22,978 nucleotides of DNA from a virus, in IMG/VR virus record IMGVR_UViG_3300030104_006237, positions 29,458 through 52,435 of that record; one strand, written 5' to 3'. The position numbers and the translations under genes are program-made. The notes beneath the pieces were generated by a model. It had not been told where the DNA came from. It saw only the letters and a program-made list of their open reading frames with translations, and did not search any database. Positions 9,564 to 18,175 of this stretch are shown one piece after another; the first letter of the stretch is position 1, and every line of letters starts with the position of its first letter.

Positions 9564-11297
9564 TTAAATTTCTTCTGGAGCAAATCCTCGAGCTCTCAAT
9601 AAATCTGATTTTGATATTATTTCTACTTTACATTTAGCACCTAATTCAGAATTATCTACATATATACCTTCTCCAGTAACATTACCTCTCCAATAATCTG
9701 GATTCTGTAAATAATTTTCTCCAAGTGAATCATCTATCATAGGATTATATGTAGCGACAATAAAGTACCATTCATTAAAATCAATTGGTACTCTTGTATG
9801 AGACAATAAATATTTTTCATCTCCTTTTTCATATGGAATATTTGATGATTCATTTCTACCAAATTCAGGAACAAAGCTTTGTCTATCCATATTAGTCATT
9901 CCTAAATGACTATCATATAATTTTCCAGTTGTTGAGTCTTCCTTATCAAGATTATCTAATACTACAAGTCTAATAAATCTTTCATAATCATTATCTTCAA
10001 ATAAACCAAGTCCTTCCGTTTCTGATATTTCACCCCATGTAGTATAACCATCATCACCTTCATCATTTCTATCTGATGTTAATAAATCATCTCTACCAAG
10101 AACAAATGTTTCTAATCTAAATCCTTTTGGGTCATATCCCCTAAGTGGATTTCCATAATTAAAAAGAGTTCCACGAGTTGTTACATCTAAAAATTTAACC
10201 CACATCGTAATTGTAAAACCATTAACCAAATAATTTGGAGCGTAACCATCTGCAATTAAAAATGTATCACTTGCGTAATCATAGTAAGGATGATAATAAT
10301 CATTTGAATTAGGCTCTATTGGTATTTCTGTATTTTTTTCAATTCCAACATCATCACCCTCTTGTTTTCTTATGATAATACCTTGATTTAAATTTCTTAT
10401 TTTTAGAAATCCTTCTGATTTGTTTTCGTAATCTGGTCTTTCATCTTGTAAAGTAGCTAATGTATCTTGGTCTATATCTTTTAAAAATAAATTTAAATCA
10501 TTTCTTAAATGTTCTAATGTTTTACTTTTATTTTTTTGATTGGTGTCAATATTTAATCTTGTTATAAATGAATTTTGTTCTGATGTTAAAGCTTCATCTG
10601 GATTATCTTGTACAAAAGAAATATCATGTAAAGCATTATATCCTTCTTGAGGTTCTATAAGATAATCTTGTGGGTCTGAATAATCAGCAAAAGCTGGATA
10701 ATCTCCTTTTAATATTTCATATTCTTTAAAAAATGCATTTATTCTTTGTTGACGACTTTGTTGTTGTGGTAGTAATTCGTGAATTCTAGTATCAAAAAAT
10801 TCTTTTATATTATTTGTATCATATGTTGGTGTTTCTTTATTAATATGAATATATTGACTTATATTTAATGGGTTAGTATCATTATTTTCATTTGGAAAAA
10901 TATATGGAGTTATATCAATAGCACCATTAACTGTAAGATTTGTGGTAAGTGAAACTGAAACTTCTTGTTGAGGTGTTACAGATACAGAAACTGTTGGAGT
11001 GGCTACAGAATCTTTTACAAAGGATTCATAAATACTTTTTAAATTATTATAAGTTGAATCACCTGATGTACCACTAAAATTAACATTAAAATCTTCTTGA
11101 TTTGCTTTTTCATCTCTTTGATAGATTAACATTCTATCACCGTCATCAATCATTCTTTGAGCAATACCATCTCTAACTGTTTTTTGGTGTTTTCTTAAAA
11201 ATTCTTTATTATTTAAATCGCCACCACCAGACAGAGTATCTATATTAGTGATTAAAGCATTTGCTATTTCATCTAAAAATTGTTCTATTGATATCAT
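9564..11297 (-). CDS. Virion protein with C-terminal LamG/concanavalin-like domain
   Basis: 577 aa. The N-terminal half (about 1-340) is hydrophilic, with a TVSVSVTPQQEVSVSL beta-rich stretch near 100-120 and charged helical segments near 150-300; no family was recognised there. From about residue 350 the sequence follows a LamG/ConA-like jelly roll: the NGFTITMWVKF strand, then GTLFNYGNP, a long insert, and the paired strand EWYFIVATYN. The C terminus is KVEIISKSDLLRARGFAPEEI. Such lectin-like folds in tail proteins commonly bind glycans. The ATG at 11297 has an AGAGG site and lies 6 nt after the previous gene; the giant gene begins 14 nt downstream. A baseplate-attached adhesion or fibre-anchor role is inferred from context. 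Confidence 0.7.
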   Translation of the reverse strand: MISIEQFLDEIANALITNIDTLSGGGDLNNKEFLRKHQKTVRDGIAQRMIDDGDRMLIYQRDEKANQEDFNVNFSGTSGDSTYNNLKSIYESFVKDSVATPTVSVSVTPQQEVSVSLTTNLTVNGAIDITPYIFPNENNDTNPLNISQYIHINKETPTYDTNNIKEFFDTRIHELLPQQQSRQQRINAFFKEYEILKGDYPAFADYSDPQDYLIEPQEGYNALHDISFVQDNPDEALTSEQNSFITRLNIDTNQKNKSKTLEHLRNDLNLFLKDIDQDTLATLQDERPDYENKSEGFLKIRNLNQGIIIRKQEGDDVGIEKNTEIPIEPNSNDYYHPYYDYASDTFLIADGYAPNYLVNGFTITMWVKFLDVTTRGTLFNYGNPLRGYDPKGFRLETFVLGRDDLLTSDRNDEGDDGYTTWGEISETEGLGLFEDNDYERFIRLVVLDNLDKEDSTTGKLYDSHLGMTNMDRQSFVPEFGRNESSNIPYEKGDEKYLLSHTRVPIDFNEWYFIVATYNPMIDDSLGENYLQNPDYWRGNVTGEGIYVDNSELGAKCKVEIISKSDLLRARGFAPEEI

Positions 11298-11303
11298 AAC
11301 CTA

Positions 11304-12488
11304 TTACCTCTTAACTTTAAATTCAAAATTGTTGTCAATTATTTGTTCTTGATTATCATCATATTTTAACTTATAAATTATTTTATAAGCCCTATCAGGT
11401 TCAAATGTATTCATCCATTGTATAAAATAATTTGAAGTTGAATCACAACTCATTGATGTATAAGAACTAAATGGAATTATTGTTTCTCCTGTTGCTAAAT
11501 CTACAATAGAATAACTACCACTTCCCTCAACTATAAAAGAACCCGTATGTGTTTGTACAGAATTTGTAAATGTTTTTTGTATATATCTTTTTCTAGCTCC
11601 TACTCTAAATTTAACTTTTTCAGTTTCTTTATATGAATCTCGTAAACCAATCATATATAAATAATTATCAGAAGCACCACTCATTGTTAATGGTGTAAGA
11701 CTTCCTGTATTAGAACCACTACAAGCTATATGGTCATCCCACCTTACTTCTAATTTAGGTGAATAAATTGTATGAGTATTTCTTGAAAAGAATTTTAAAT
11801 GTCCAAACGAACCAGTTAATCCCGCCGAATCTTGTGTAATTATTCCATTTGTATGTGCTAAACTTGAACTAAATCTTAAAAGAAATCCATTATTACTAGC
11901 AGATTGTACTAACCAATTATCTACAATACTTGTTACATCCATTTCAATATCAGTTGATTGATATGAAAATGATTGAGAAGCTTCATAACCACTAGCAGTC
12001 ATAATGTTTCCACCATGAAGTCTGACATCAGAACCATCAGAGTGTACTCTACTCCAACTTATAGGGTTTCCTCCAGCTGGATAACTTCTATTTTCCCAAC
12101 TACAACCATTTGTAATTTTTGGATTGTTAGTAAATTTACCAGTTCCCTCATCCCACGATTGAGATAATGCAAAAGCTTGTAATTCATAATCTGAAGATAG
12201 TTCTTTGTTACCTTCTGCTTCATATAATCTTAAATAATATTTAGTTAATCCAGTTGAAGCATGTGGTATATCACCATCTATTACTGATTTAGATATTTCA
12301 TTAAAACCACTACCAGCAAAATTTATTAAAACTCTTGTTTCATAATCAAAACTATTATTAAAGTATTCTTTTTTTAATTCAAGAATTTCATCTTGACCAA
12401 AGTTTTGGTCTCTAAATGATTCTCCAGTTACATTTGAAGAACCACTTGAAATCCAAGAATCTGCTGTTGGGAAAATAAAATAATGCAT
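11304..12488 (-). CDS. Virion protein with N-terminal DNRLRE-like beta-sandwich
   Basis: 394 aa. The N-terminal ~250 residues resemble DNRLRE/CBM96-type sandwiches. They open with ADSWISSGSSN, then QNFGQDEILELK and ETRVLINF, followed by YYLRLYEAEGN and a late MDVTSIVDNWL strand near residue 185, with SPKLEVRW closing the domain. The remaining ~145 residues form a second beta-rich domain (KVKFRVGARKRY, GSGSYSIVDLATGETI) without a clear assignment. The start ATG overlaps the gp6 stop by one base (TAATG) and has an AAGGAG site, so translation is probably coupled to gp6. Its place after gp6 is where T4-type phages often carry gp7/gp8 wedge proteins, but no sequence likeness to those was seen. It is likely a baseplate or fibre component. 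Confidence 0.7.
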   Translation of the reverse strand: MHYFIFPTADSWISSGSSNVTGESFRDQNFGQDEILELKKEYFNNSFDYETRVLINFAGSGFNEISKSVIDGDIPHASTGLTKYYLRLYEAEGNKELSSDYELQAFALSQSWDEGTGKFTNNPKITNGCSWENRSYPAGGNPISWSRVHSDGSDVRLHGGNIMTASGYEASQSFSYQSTDIEMDVTSIVDNWLVQSASNNGFLLRFSSSLAHTNGIITQDSAGLTGSFGHLKFFSRNTHTIYSPKLEVRWDDHIACSGSNTGSLTPLTMSGASDNYLYMIGLRDSYKETEKVKFRVGARKRYIQKTFTNSVQTHTGSFIVEGSGSYSIVDLATGETIIPFSSYTSMSCDSTSNYFIQWMNTFEPDRAYKIIYKLKYDDNQEQIIDNNFEFKVKR

Positions 12489-14620
12489 TATAATACCACT
12501 CCTTTTATATTATTGTTTGGATATTTAAGTTCAAATACTGATGGTGTACCAATTGGGTTAGATGGAATTATCATTCCAAGACCAGTATCAGCTTGAGTAA
12601 AATCATATTTATAATTATAACCAGCGGTTCCGTTTTCAGACATAACACCAGAAGTCGCATCATATAAATAATTATAAAGTTTTGCTCCTGATGGGGGTTC
12701 TTGAGATATAGTTACATCATTAACAGCTCTAACCCCATCTATACCCATCATTTCATACATTAATTGACTAATATTAATAGCCTGATTAAATTGCATTTTA
12801 TCTATGTGAAAATATTCTTTAATTTTTTCTATACACCTCAATTTAACTTCTTGTTTATTAGCATATTTATGAGCAACCACTTCAAAATCAACACCAAAAT
12901 TAATTATATAACCATCTTGTATGTTTACAACATCTGTTAAAATTTTATATTCATTTAAATAATTTTTTATATTTTGTTCTAATAGTAATGTTGTACTGTC
13001 AGTTGTACCTAAACCAGCTGCGTGTGGGTTACCGACTAAATGTTTATTTCTATCATAACCTAAAATATAAATATCAATTGTTCCAAATTTTGTTTGTGTT
13101 TCTGTTGATAAATTTTCTGTATTAGTAGCGATTGGTTGAAAGTAATTATTTACTAAGTCATACATATCTAGCGGAGTACCCATACTCAATATGTTAAATA
13201 TTTCTCCATCAGGATTTAAAGCAGTTTGAAAATCTTGTACCGCTTGATTTAAACCAGAATATAAATTAACACCAATATTGTCTACATCAACACTAGATCT
13301 TGCAACATATACTTTTGATATTCCACCATATTTTGTTGGCATATTTAATATTCTAGCTTCATAATCTTCTTTTGTTACAGCTCTATCTTGTGTAGAAAAA
13401 TTAGCTGTTGCATTGTGTCTAATTTCTTCAATAGTTTCTTGATTTTTACCACCACGAGCAGGTATTTCATTTGTAACACTTAATACTGTTCCAACATCAA
13501 CCAATGTGGCTAAATCTCCAACAGGAACATTACTAGACATACCACCACCTGTTCTATATGTTATGGTTAAAGTTATATTATTTGGTGATTCACCAAGAGT
13601 AGAATATTCATCACCAAGAAGAGGATTTGTTGAACTTTCTAAATCAGTAGTTTGACCTGGTATTACTATTCCAGCCTGTTCTAATTGTAAATAATTACTA
13701 CCTATTGTATCTCCCTTTAAAATACCATTTCCAAATACAAGTGATGTTGTATTGTCTTCATTTACTTCTACTATAAATCTTTTTTCTGTTCTAATATATT
13801 CTAAAGAATATGGAACTGCTATATCACTAATTTCGGTTGTTCCTTCTACTAAAGAAGAATAAGCACTTTCTCTACCATCATCGTTTGAATAATGTGTTTC
13901 AAGTGCTACTTTATCTTGTGCTAGATAGTCTACTTTGTACCATTTATTATTATTAGAATCAACACAATCAATTATATCAATAACATTTTTTTCAGGTAAA
14001 GTTAATCTTAAAAATTTTTCTGGAGCTCCTACAGAAAAAGTATGTGTCTTAGTTTCACCACTAATAGCTTTAACTGTTCTCTCTATTCTGTATGTTTCTG
14101 CTAATTGTGTATTTGAATTTGTTGTTTGTATAACATTGGTATCACCAGAAGCAGTTATTTGAAAATCTAAATATTCTAAAGTTTCAAATACAATATTTGA
14201 ATTTATTGATGATTGAACTTGTAAACCTTTATCAAAATTTGTAGCACTACTATAATTTATAGTAGCTGGATTTTCTGTAGAAGCATTTACATTTTGATAA
14301 AATGTTAAATCAACAAATGCCGGAACTGATGGTTTTATTTTATATCCCATCATTTTTGCCATATTTATAACATTTCTTCTTTCCTCCGCTAAAGGCATTA
14401 ACATTTCTTTATATTGTTGGTCAATGTAAAATGATAACACATCACCAACATACGCTGACATTTCTATTAACATCATACCAGGTGATGATTCATTAAAATC
14501 TTTATATGTATCTGGAAAATAAGATTTAGCGTAATCAATTAAGGATTTTTTTATATCACTAAAATCTTTATTTAAATAGTTTACATTAGATTCTTTAAAG
14601 TCTGTTTCATTATAAGGCAT
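12488..14620 (-). CDS. Baseplate wedge protein gp6-like (J-type)
   Basis: 710 aa, close to the length of T4 gp6 (660). The N terminus carries the hallmark of this family: DIKKSLIDYAKSYFPDTYKDF, then ESSPGMMLIEMSAYVGDVLS, FYIDQQYKEMLMPLAEERRN and a following 'MAKMMGYKIKPSVPA' segment. The middle contains the GGGMSSNVPVGDL and NEIPARGGKNQETIEEIR motifs and RAVTKEDYEARI, all typical of gp6/gpJ-like wedge proteins. In the family, gp6 dimers form the inner ring of the baseplate around the hub and work with gp25. The gene lies 15 nt after gp25 with a GGAG site, and its stop overlaps the next start. The order gp25-gp6 matches T4-like phages. Identification is by motif recall, not by a search. Confidence 0.9.
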   Translation of the reverse strand: MPYNETDFKESNVNYLNKDFSDIKKSLIDYAKSYFPDTYKDFNESSPGMMLIEMSAYVGDVLSFYIDQQYKEMLMPLAEERRNVINMAKMMGYKIKPSVPAFVDLTFYQNVNASTENPATINYSSATNFDKGLQVQSSINSNIVFETLEYLDFQITASGDTNVIQTTNSNTQLAETYRIERTVKAISGETKTHTFSVGAPEKFLRLTLPEKNVIDIIDCVDSNNNKWYKVDYLAQDKVALETHYSNDDGRESAYSSLVEGTTEISDIAVPYSLEYIRTEKRFIVEVNEDNTTSLVFGNGILKGDTIGSNYLQLEQAGIVIPGQTTDLESSTNPLLGDEYSTLGESPNNITLTITYRTGGGMSSNVPVGDLATLVDVGTVLSVTNEIPARGGKNQETIEEIRHNATANFSTQDRAVTKEDYEARILNMPTKYGGISKVYVARSSVDVDNIGVNLYSGLNQAVQDFQTALNPDGEIFNILSMGTPLDMYDLVNNYFQPIATNTENLSTETQTKFGTIDIYILGYDRNKHLVGNPHAAGLGTTDSTTLLLEQNIKNYLNEYKILTDVVNIQDGYIINFGVDFEVVAHKYANKQEVKLRCIEKIKEYFHIDKMQFNQAINISQLMYEMMGIDGVRAVNDVTISQEPPSGAKLYNYLYDATSGVMSENGTAGYNYKYDFTQADTGLGMIIPSNPIGTPSVFELKYPNNNIKGVVL

Positions 14621-14635
14621 TATTTATCTCCATTG

Positions 14636-15124
14636 TTAATATCCACCAGCATCACTAACGGGTGTAATATCACCACCAGTTTGATTAACTTCTACTTGTA
14701 CTGAACTAAGTGTTGTTGGGTCTTGGTTTATATTAAAATCAATTTTTACGGCTACAGTATTTTTATCAAAATTACCATCATCTTCTATTCCAAATATTTG
14801 AATATCTTCAACATTAACGAATGGTAACCAAAAATTTAATTTATTTAAAATATCTTCTTGAATTTCTAAATCTAAATCACCATCCATTTGTTCAAATAAA
14901 ACACTTCTTAAACTTAAACCAAAATGAGGTTGCATAATTCTTTCACCAGCTTCAGTTAGTAATAAGTTTCTTATATTATTTTTTACAGCCTCAATAGTTG
15001 TAGATGTTGATGCAAAATATCCATCCGCACCATCACCTCTTCTTATGGGTAAATCTATTCCAATAAAAATATTTTCATCTCTATCATTTATAAAAGGTTT
15101 TTTTGTTGTATCTTTTATTGCCAT
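14636..15124 (-). CDS. Baseplate wedge protein gp25-like
   Basis: 162 aa, slightly longer than T4 gp25 (132). The family core is clear: FIGIDLPIRRGD near residue 20, TIEAVKNNIRNLLLTEAGER (42-61), MQPHFGLSLRSVLFEQMDG, and a C-terminal strand pair VAVKIDFNINQ. The GER near residue 60 sits at the position of the conserved E-P/E-R region of gp25/GpW-type wedge proteins. In known baseplates gp25 staples gp6 to the sheath initiator. The C-terminal ~20 residues (GGDITPVSDAGGY) are an extra tail. The start ATG lies 1 nt after the upstream stop, with an AAAGGA site inside the end of the upstream gene. Confidence 0.9.
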   Translation of the reverse strand: MAIKDTTKKPFINDRDENIFIGIDLPIRRGDGADGYFASTSTTIEAVKNNIRNLLLTEAGERIMQPHFGLSLRSVLFEQMDGDLDLEIQEDILNKLNFWLPFVNVEDIQIFGIEDDGNFDKNTVAVKIDFNINQDPTTLSSVQVEVNQTGGDITPVSDAGGY

Positions 15125-15125
15125 T

Positions 15126-15731
15126 TTATTTTATTAATCCTTTGTCTATTTTATCAAAGTAAAGATTTACAGCTGTGAAATCATTTTTTGGTTCATTTGT
15201 ATCTGTATTTTCTGTAATGTCTCCCTCTCCTATATACGCGTGTCCATATGATTTTAACTGACTACCATGTTTTCCACCAGTTTTACCCATTACAAGTTTT
15301 TCAGTAATAGTTCCTTGTCCAATAGCACCAGGTAACATACCACCAGGAGAAGAACCACCAGAAACAACTTGTCCTTTTACAACCACATTGTCAGATTTTA
15401 ATCCAACAGGTCCTGATGTTTCAAATTTTTCAATTTCAAGTGAAGCTTTTAATTTAGAAACAGTCCAATATAATTTTGGGTCTGTTAAAAATTTTATAAT
15501 AGCATCTCGTACACCCTCACATTCTTTTTGTTGTGATGGTGTTACGGTTGATGGTTCTTCAAATTCTTGTTCATCTCTTAACAATTGGTCACTTTCAGCT
15601 TTAGCAAGTACTAAATTTCCCAACAAACCTAATTTATCTTTTTTTGATGAATCTCGTAACTCATCTATTGTCTGTCCTACATAGTTTGTACTTGGTATAT
15701 TACCTATTTTTTGACTTTTTTCAACAGCCAT
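15126..15731 (-). CDS. Unknown virion-operon protein (201 aa)
   Basis: No family recognised. The N-terminal ~110 residues are charged and helical (VGQTIDELRDSSKKDKLGLL, then KAESDQLLRDEQEFEEP), followed by a short DPKLYWTVSKLKASLEIEKF segment. The C-terminal ~90 residues are Gly-rich and beta-prone (GQVVSGGSSPGGMLPGAIGQ) and end in VNLYFDKIDKGLIK. The gene sits between the spike and gp25 genes, 4 nt after the previous stop, with a GAGG site. A small baseplate or spike-associated part is plausible from position alone. A spike-tip (PAAR-like) role was considered because of the Gly-rich strands, but no Pro-Ala-Ala-Arg motif is present. Confidence 0.7.
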   Translation of the reverse strand: MAVEKSQKIGNIPSTNYVGQTIDELRDSSKKDKLGLLGNLVLAKAESDQLLRDEQEFEEPSTVTPSQQKECEGVRDAIIKFLTDPKLYWTVSKLKASLEIEKFETSGPVGLKSDNVVVKGQVVSGGSSPGGMLPGAIGQGTITEKLVMGKTGGKHGSQLKSYGHAYIGEGDITENTDTNEPKNDFTAVNLYFDKIDKGLIK

Positions 15732-15735
15732 ATTT

Positions 15736-16125
15736 TTATTTTCCTCGTTTTCTGTCGTCTATTTCTTTAGTTTTTTTTAAAACACTACTATAATCTTTAT
15801 TAACGAATTGTGCCATTGGGTCACTTGAAGGAACAGCTTGTTGTGAATTTCCATTCATCATTTCACCATAGCCACCGCCAACCAATTCATTCATTCTTTC
15901 ACTTGTATATTGTGAACCACCCATTGTTTTCCAATTATCACCCATAGCTGTTTCATTTAACACATCATTTAAAACTTTATTTTTTGAATAATGTTTTTCT
16001 TGAATTGGTTTTTTTGGTTGAGACTGAGTTGGTTGTTTTAATTCAGTTATCACTTCTTGAATTGCCATTGCAACTTCTTCTCTTACTATTGTTCTTACCA
16101 TTGTTCTTAATTCTGATTTTTTCAT
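15736..16125 (-). CDS. Small unknown protein with N-terminal helix (129 aa)
   Basis: No family recognised. The N terminus is one long charged helix with heptad-like hydrophobics (MVRTIVREEVAMAIQEVITE), then a Pro/Gln/Lys linker (PTQSQPKKP) and a low-complexity, Gly/Asn/Met-rich part (GGGYGEMMNGNSQ). It ends in a basic tail (KKTKEIDDRKRGK). The layout suggests a self-associating helix with a flexible tail. The start has a good AGAGG site 5-6 nt upstream, and the gene follows the spike gene by 28 nt, the longest gap in the structural block. It is likely a minor virion or assembly protein; this is inferred from position only. Confidence 0.65.
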   Translation of the reverse strand: MKKSELRTMVRTIVREEVAMAIQEVITELKQPTQSQPKKPIQEKHYSKNKVLNDVLNETAMGDNWKTMGGSQYTSERMNELVGGGYGEMMNGNSQQAVPSSDPMAQFVNKDYSSVLKKTKEIDDRKRGK

Positions 16126-16153
16126 TTTTTCCTCTTATTTATTTTTATTAAAT

Positions 16154-17656
16154 TTATTGTGCACTACCACCAGTACTTTCATCTTGAGAAGATTCACCTT
16201 GTGTTGGGTTTTTTTCTTCATCATTATTTTCTATAAAATGATATATACTTTTTATACTTTCTAATTTATCTTTTATACTTGTTAAACTTCTTCTTCCTAA
16301 TGGATTTCCAGCCGCATCTGTTGAACCACTTATTTCAAATTTAGGATTATCAGCATTTGCTATTTGAACCATCATTGGGTCGACAAGTGGTAGTGGAGAA
16401 CCCAAAGGTCCAACATAACAAGCTGATGCTAAACAATCAACCAGTTCATTTAAAACAGTATAAAGTTGTTCACCTAAAATCATCGGTTCAGGCACAGGTA
16501 AATCTGTGTTTTTATTTTCATCACCATCATCTAATCCCATATTATAATGGTGTATTTTAGATGGGGCTCCTAAGTAAGTATATTTAGAATTTATTATTAA
16601 ATCATTACCAGCGGTAATAGTTATATCTTTACTAGCAGCCATATGTATTTTAGGATGAGCTGATAAATACATATCAGAATTTTTTGAATTTAAAGTTATT
16701 CTATGACTATCAATAACTATTTGAGGTCTGTTATATAAATGTATTTCTTGACTTGGAGTAAAATCTTCACTTAAATTTTCTGTCAGATGTAAAGAATATT
16801 GTAAGTTCCTATTATTATCTTTAATTTTATCAGAAGCTAAATGTAATCCTCTTATTGTATCTATACCTTCACTACCTACTTCCGTACTGTATTTTTGAAA
16901 ATGTTGGAATAAATTTCCCTTTTCTATTAAAGCTATTGTAGAACCTATACCTAAAGTTTCAACTCTATTACCAATACCCAAACCATTAGATAAAATTATA
17001 TATGGGTCTTTATACCTACTACCAACTCTTATACTATTACCATGTCTACCCTCTAACATTAAATCACCATGTGTATGTGTTATATTTGGACTTTCCTTTG
17101 GATTATCTAAATTTGAATGATTTACATCAGAGGCTGTATTATCTCTAATTTTTTGTAGTCTCAGTCGTTGTTTTTCTTTTTGAAAAGAAAGATTTGTTAA
17201 TTTTGGTATTGGACCATCAACCATATCCGCAGAATATCCAACTGGATATAATTTCGATAAAAGTAAATCTTCATTCCAATTTACATTATTTTCTGTATTT
17301 AATGGTCCTAAAAAGAAATTTTGTCCACCAACTGTACATAAAAGAACTGGATCTCCTTGTGCCGGCATTTCATACATACCTCTTAATAAAGGAAAGTATC
17401 TATATTTATCCCAATTCCCCTCTTTGTAAAGGTCTGCTCTTCTTTTTATTTTATTATAGTATGGAAAAGCTATAATTGAATTTACATTTTCAGCATAAGA
17501 TACTAAATCAGGACTTTTAGCAAAATAATCAGTAGGACTAAGCACCACAACTTCTGCTCTACCTGGTACAAATTGCATAAACTGGGGCACATTAGCTTTT
17601 TTACCAAAAGGCATTGTTACTGTAGAGTCTTTCATATTTCTTAAAACAGAACCCAT
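16154..17656 (-). CDS. Baseplate central spike protein, gp5-like, no lysozyme domain
   Basis: 500 aa. Residues 27-120 resemble the OB-fold of gp5/VgrG-type spikes (GRAEVVVLSPTD, IAFPYYN, then GDPVLLCTVGGQNFFLGPLN at 101-120). At about 198-225 is the DLMLEGRHGNSIRVGSRYKD motif common in phage hub proteins. Residues 305-365 are a run of short strands (QIVIDSHRITLNSK, MYLSAHPKIHMAAS, KDITITAGNDLIINS, KYTYLGA) typical of a triple-stranded beta-helix spike. A helical C-terminal extension with an acidic Gln/Ser tail follows. T4 gp5 has a lysozyme domain between OB-fold and spike; no lysozyme-like segment is visible here. The gene starts directly after the previous stop (TAAATG) with a GGGGA site. 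Confidence 0.8.
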   Translation of the reverse strand: MGSVLRNMKDSTVTMPFGKKANVPQFMQFVPGRAEVVVLSPTDYFAKSPDLVSYAENVNSIIAFPYYNKIKRRADLYKEGNWDKYRYFPLLRGMYEMPAQGDPVLLCTVGGQNFFLGPLNTENNVNWNEDLLLSKLYPVGYSADMVDGPIPKLTNLSFQKEKQRLRLQKIRDNTASDVNHSNLDNPKESPNITHTHGDLMLEGRHGNSIRVGSRYKDPYIILSNGLGIGNRVETLGIGSTIALIEKGNLFQHFQKYSTEVGSEGIDTIRGLHLASDKIKDNNRNLQYSLHLTENLSEDFTPSQEIHLYNRPQIVIDSHRITLNSKNSDMYLSAHPKIHMAASKDITITAGNDLIINSKYTYLGAPSKIHHYNMGLDDGDENKNTDLPVPEPMILGEQLYTVLNELVDCLASACYVGPLGSPLPLVDPMMVQIANADNPKFEISGSTDAAGNPLGRRSLTSIKDKLESIKSIYHFIENNDEEKNPTQGESSQDESTGGSAQ

Positions 17657-18052
17657 TTAATTCCCCAAATTAATTGTTTTATCTTTTATATTTGTTAATT
17701 TATCACTTTCATTCTGTAAATCATCAACTGTATCTTGAAGTGTAGCCATCAATTCATCTTTTTCAGCATCAGATAGTAACATTGTTTCATCATTATTACC
17801 AGATGATTTAGAAATAATTCTTTGTAAAACACCAGCTAATTTAACAAGGTGTTCATCATTCTTAACTGCGGTATCCATATATTCTTTTATAATTGGAGCA
17901 ACCATAACTACATCATCTATAGTTTGAATGAATCCGTGTATTTCTGATATTAGTAAATCAATTTGAACTTTACGCTTTGTTGTATTTTCATAAATATCCT
18001 TTGTTAAATCTTGAAAAGTTTTACCCTTGAATATTTCTTTATTATCTGACAT
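17657..18052 (-). CDS. Unknown helical protein, first gene of structural operon (131 aa)
   Basis: The start is placed at the ATG at 18052 (MSDNKEIFKGKTF), which has a GGAGA site 9 nt upstream. The frame is open further, to an ATG at 18133, but that would put 27 hydrophobic, AT-coded residues across the intergenic region and terminator, so it is rejected. The protein is mostly alpha-helical and charged, with no Cys and no membrane segment. Segments such as VQIDLLISEIHGFIQTIDDV and LMATLQDTVDDLQNESDKL suggest amphipathic or coiled-coil helices. No family was recognised. As the first gene after the terminator, immediately before the spike gene, it is probably an assembly or structural factor. 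Confidence 0.75.
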   Translation of the reverse strand: MSDNKEIFKGKTFQDLTKDIYENTTKRKVQIDLLISEIHGFIQTIDDVVMVAPIIKEYMDTAVKNDEHLVKLAGVLQRIISKSSGNNDETMLLSDAEKDELMATLQDTVDDLQNESDKLTNIKDKTINLGN

Positions 18053-18060
18053 TTTTACAT

Positions 18061-18065
18061 TCTCC
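18061..18065 (-). promoter_or_regulatory. Ribosome binding site fixing the start at 18052
   Basis: Minus-strand GGAGA lies 9 nt upstream of the ATG at 18052. It is the only convincing Shine-Dalgarno match between the terminator and the coding region, and so decides against the upstream in-frame ATG. Confidence 0.7.
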
Positions 18066-18112
18066 GTTTGTATGTAACTATTCATATATAAATATAGAAT
18101 TTGTAAAAATAT
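18066..18112 (-). promoter_or_regulatory. Possible promoter region of the structural operon
   Basis: This AT-rich stretch lies just downstream of the terminator and upstream of the first structural gene, where a late promoter is expected. On the minus strand it reads TTTTTACAAATTC then TATATTTATATATG. The T4-type late box TATAAATA is present exactly, but on the plus strand (18087-18094); the minus-strand copy is only an approximate match. The assignment rests on position. Confidence 0.25.
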
Positions 18113-18114
18113 AG

Positions 18115-18151
18115 ATAAAAATAAAAAACCCACTCGAAGATAAGTGGGTTT
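18115..18151 (-). terminator. Intrinsic terminator after the gp55-like gene
   Basis: Perfect 9-bp inverted repeat AAACCCACT / AGTGGGTTT (18126-18134 and 18143-18151) with an 8-nt loop. On the minus-strand transcript the stem is followed directly by the U-rich run UUUAUUUUUAU. It lies 25 nt after the stop of the sigma-factor gene and separates the two operons. Confidence 0.92.
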
Positions 18152-18175
18152 AATATTTGTTGATTAGTATATAAT

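Noticed and set aside
15388-15684. Plus-strand 98-codon open frame
   Set aside because: It is antisense to the well-placed 201-aa gene and has no ribosome binding site or recognisable product.
18053-18133. Upstream start (ATG at 18133) for the 131-aa gene
   Set aside because: It begins inside the terminator stem, lacks a ribosome binding site, and adds a low-complexity AT-coded stretch; the ATG at 18052 has a proper GGAGA site.
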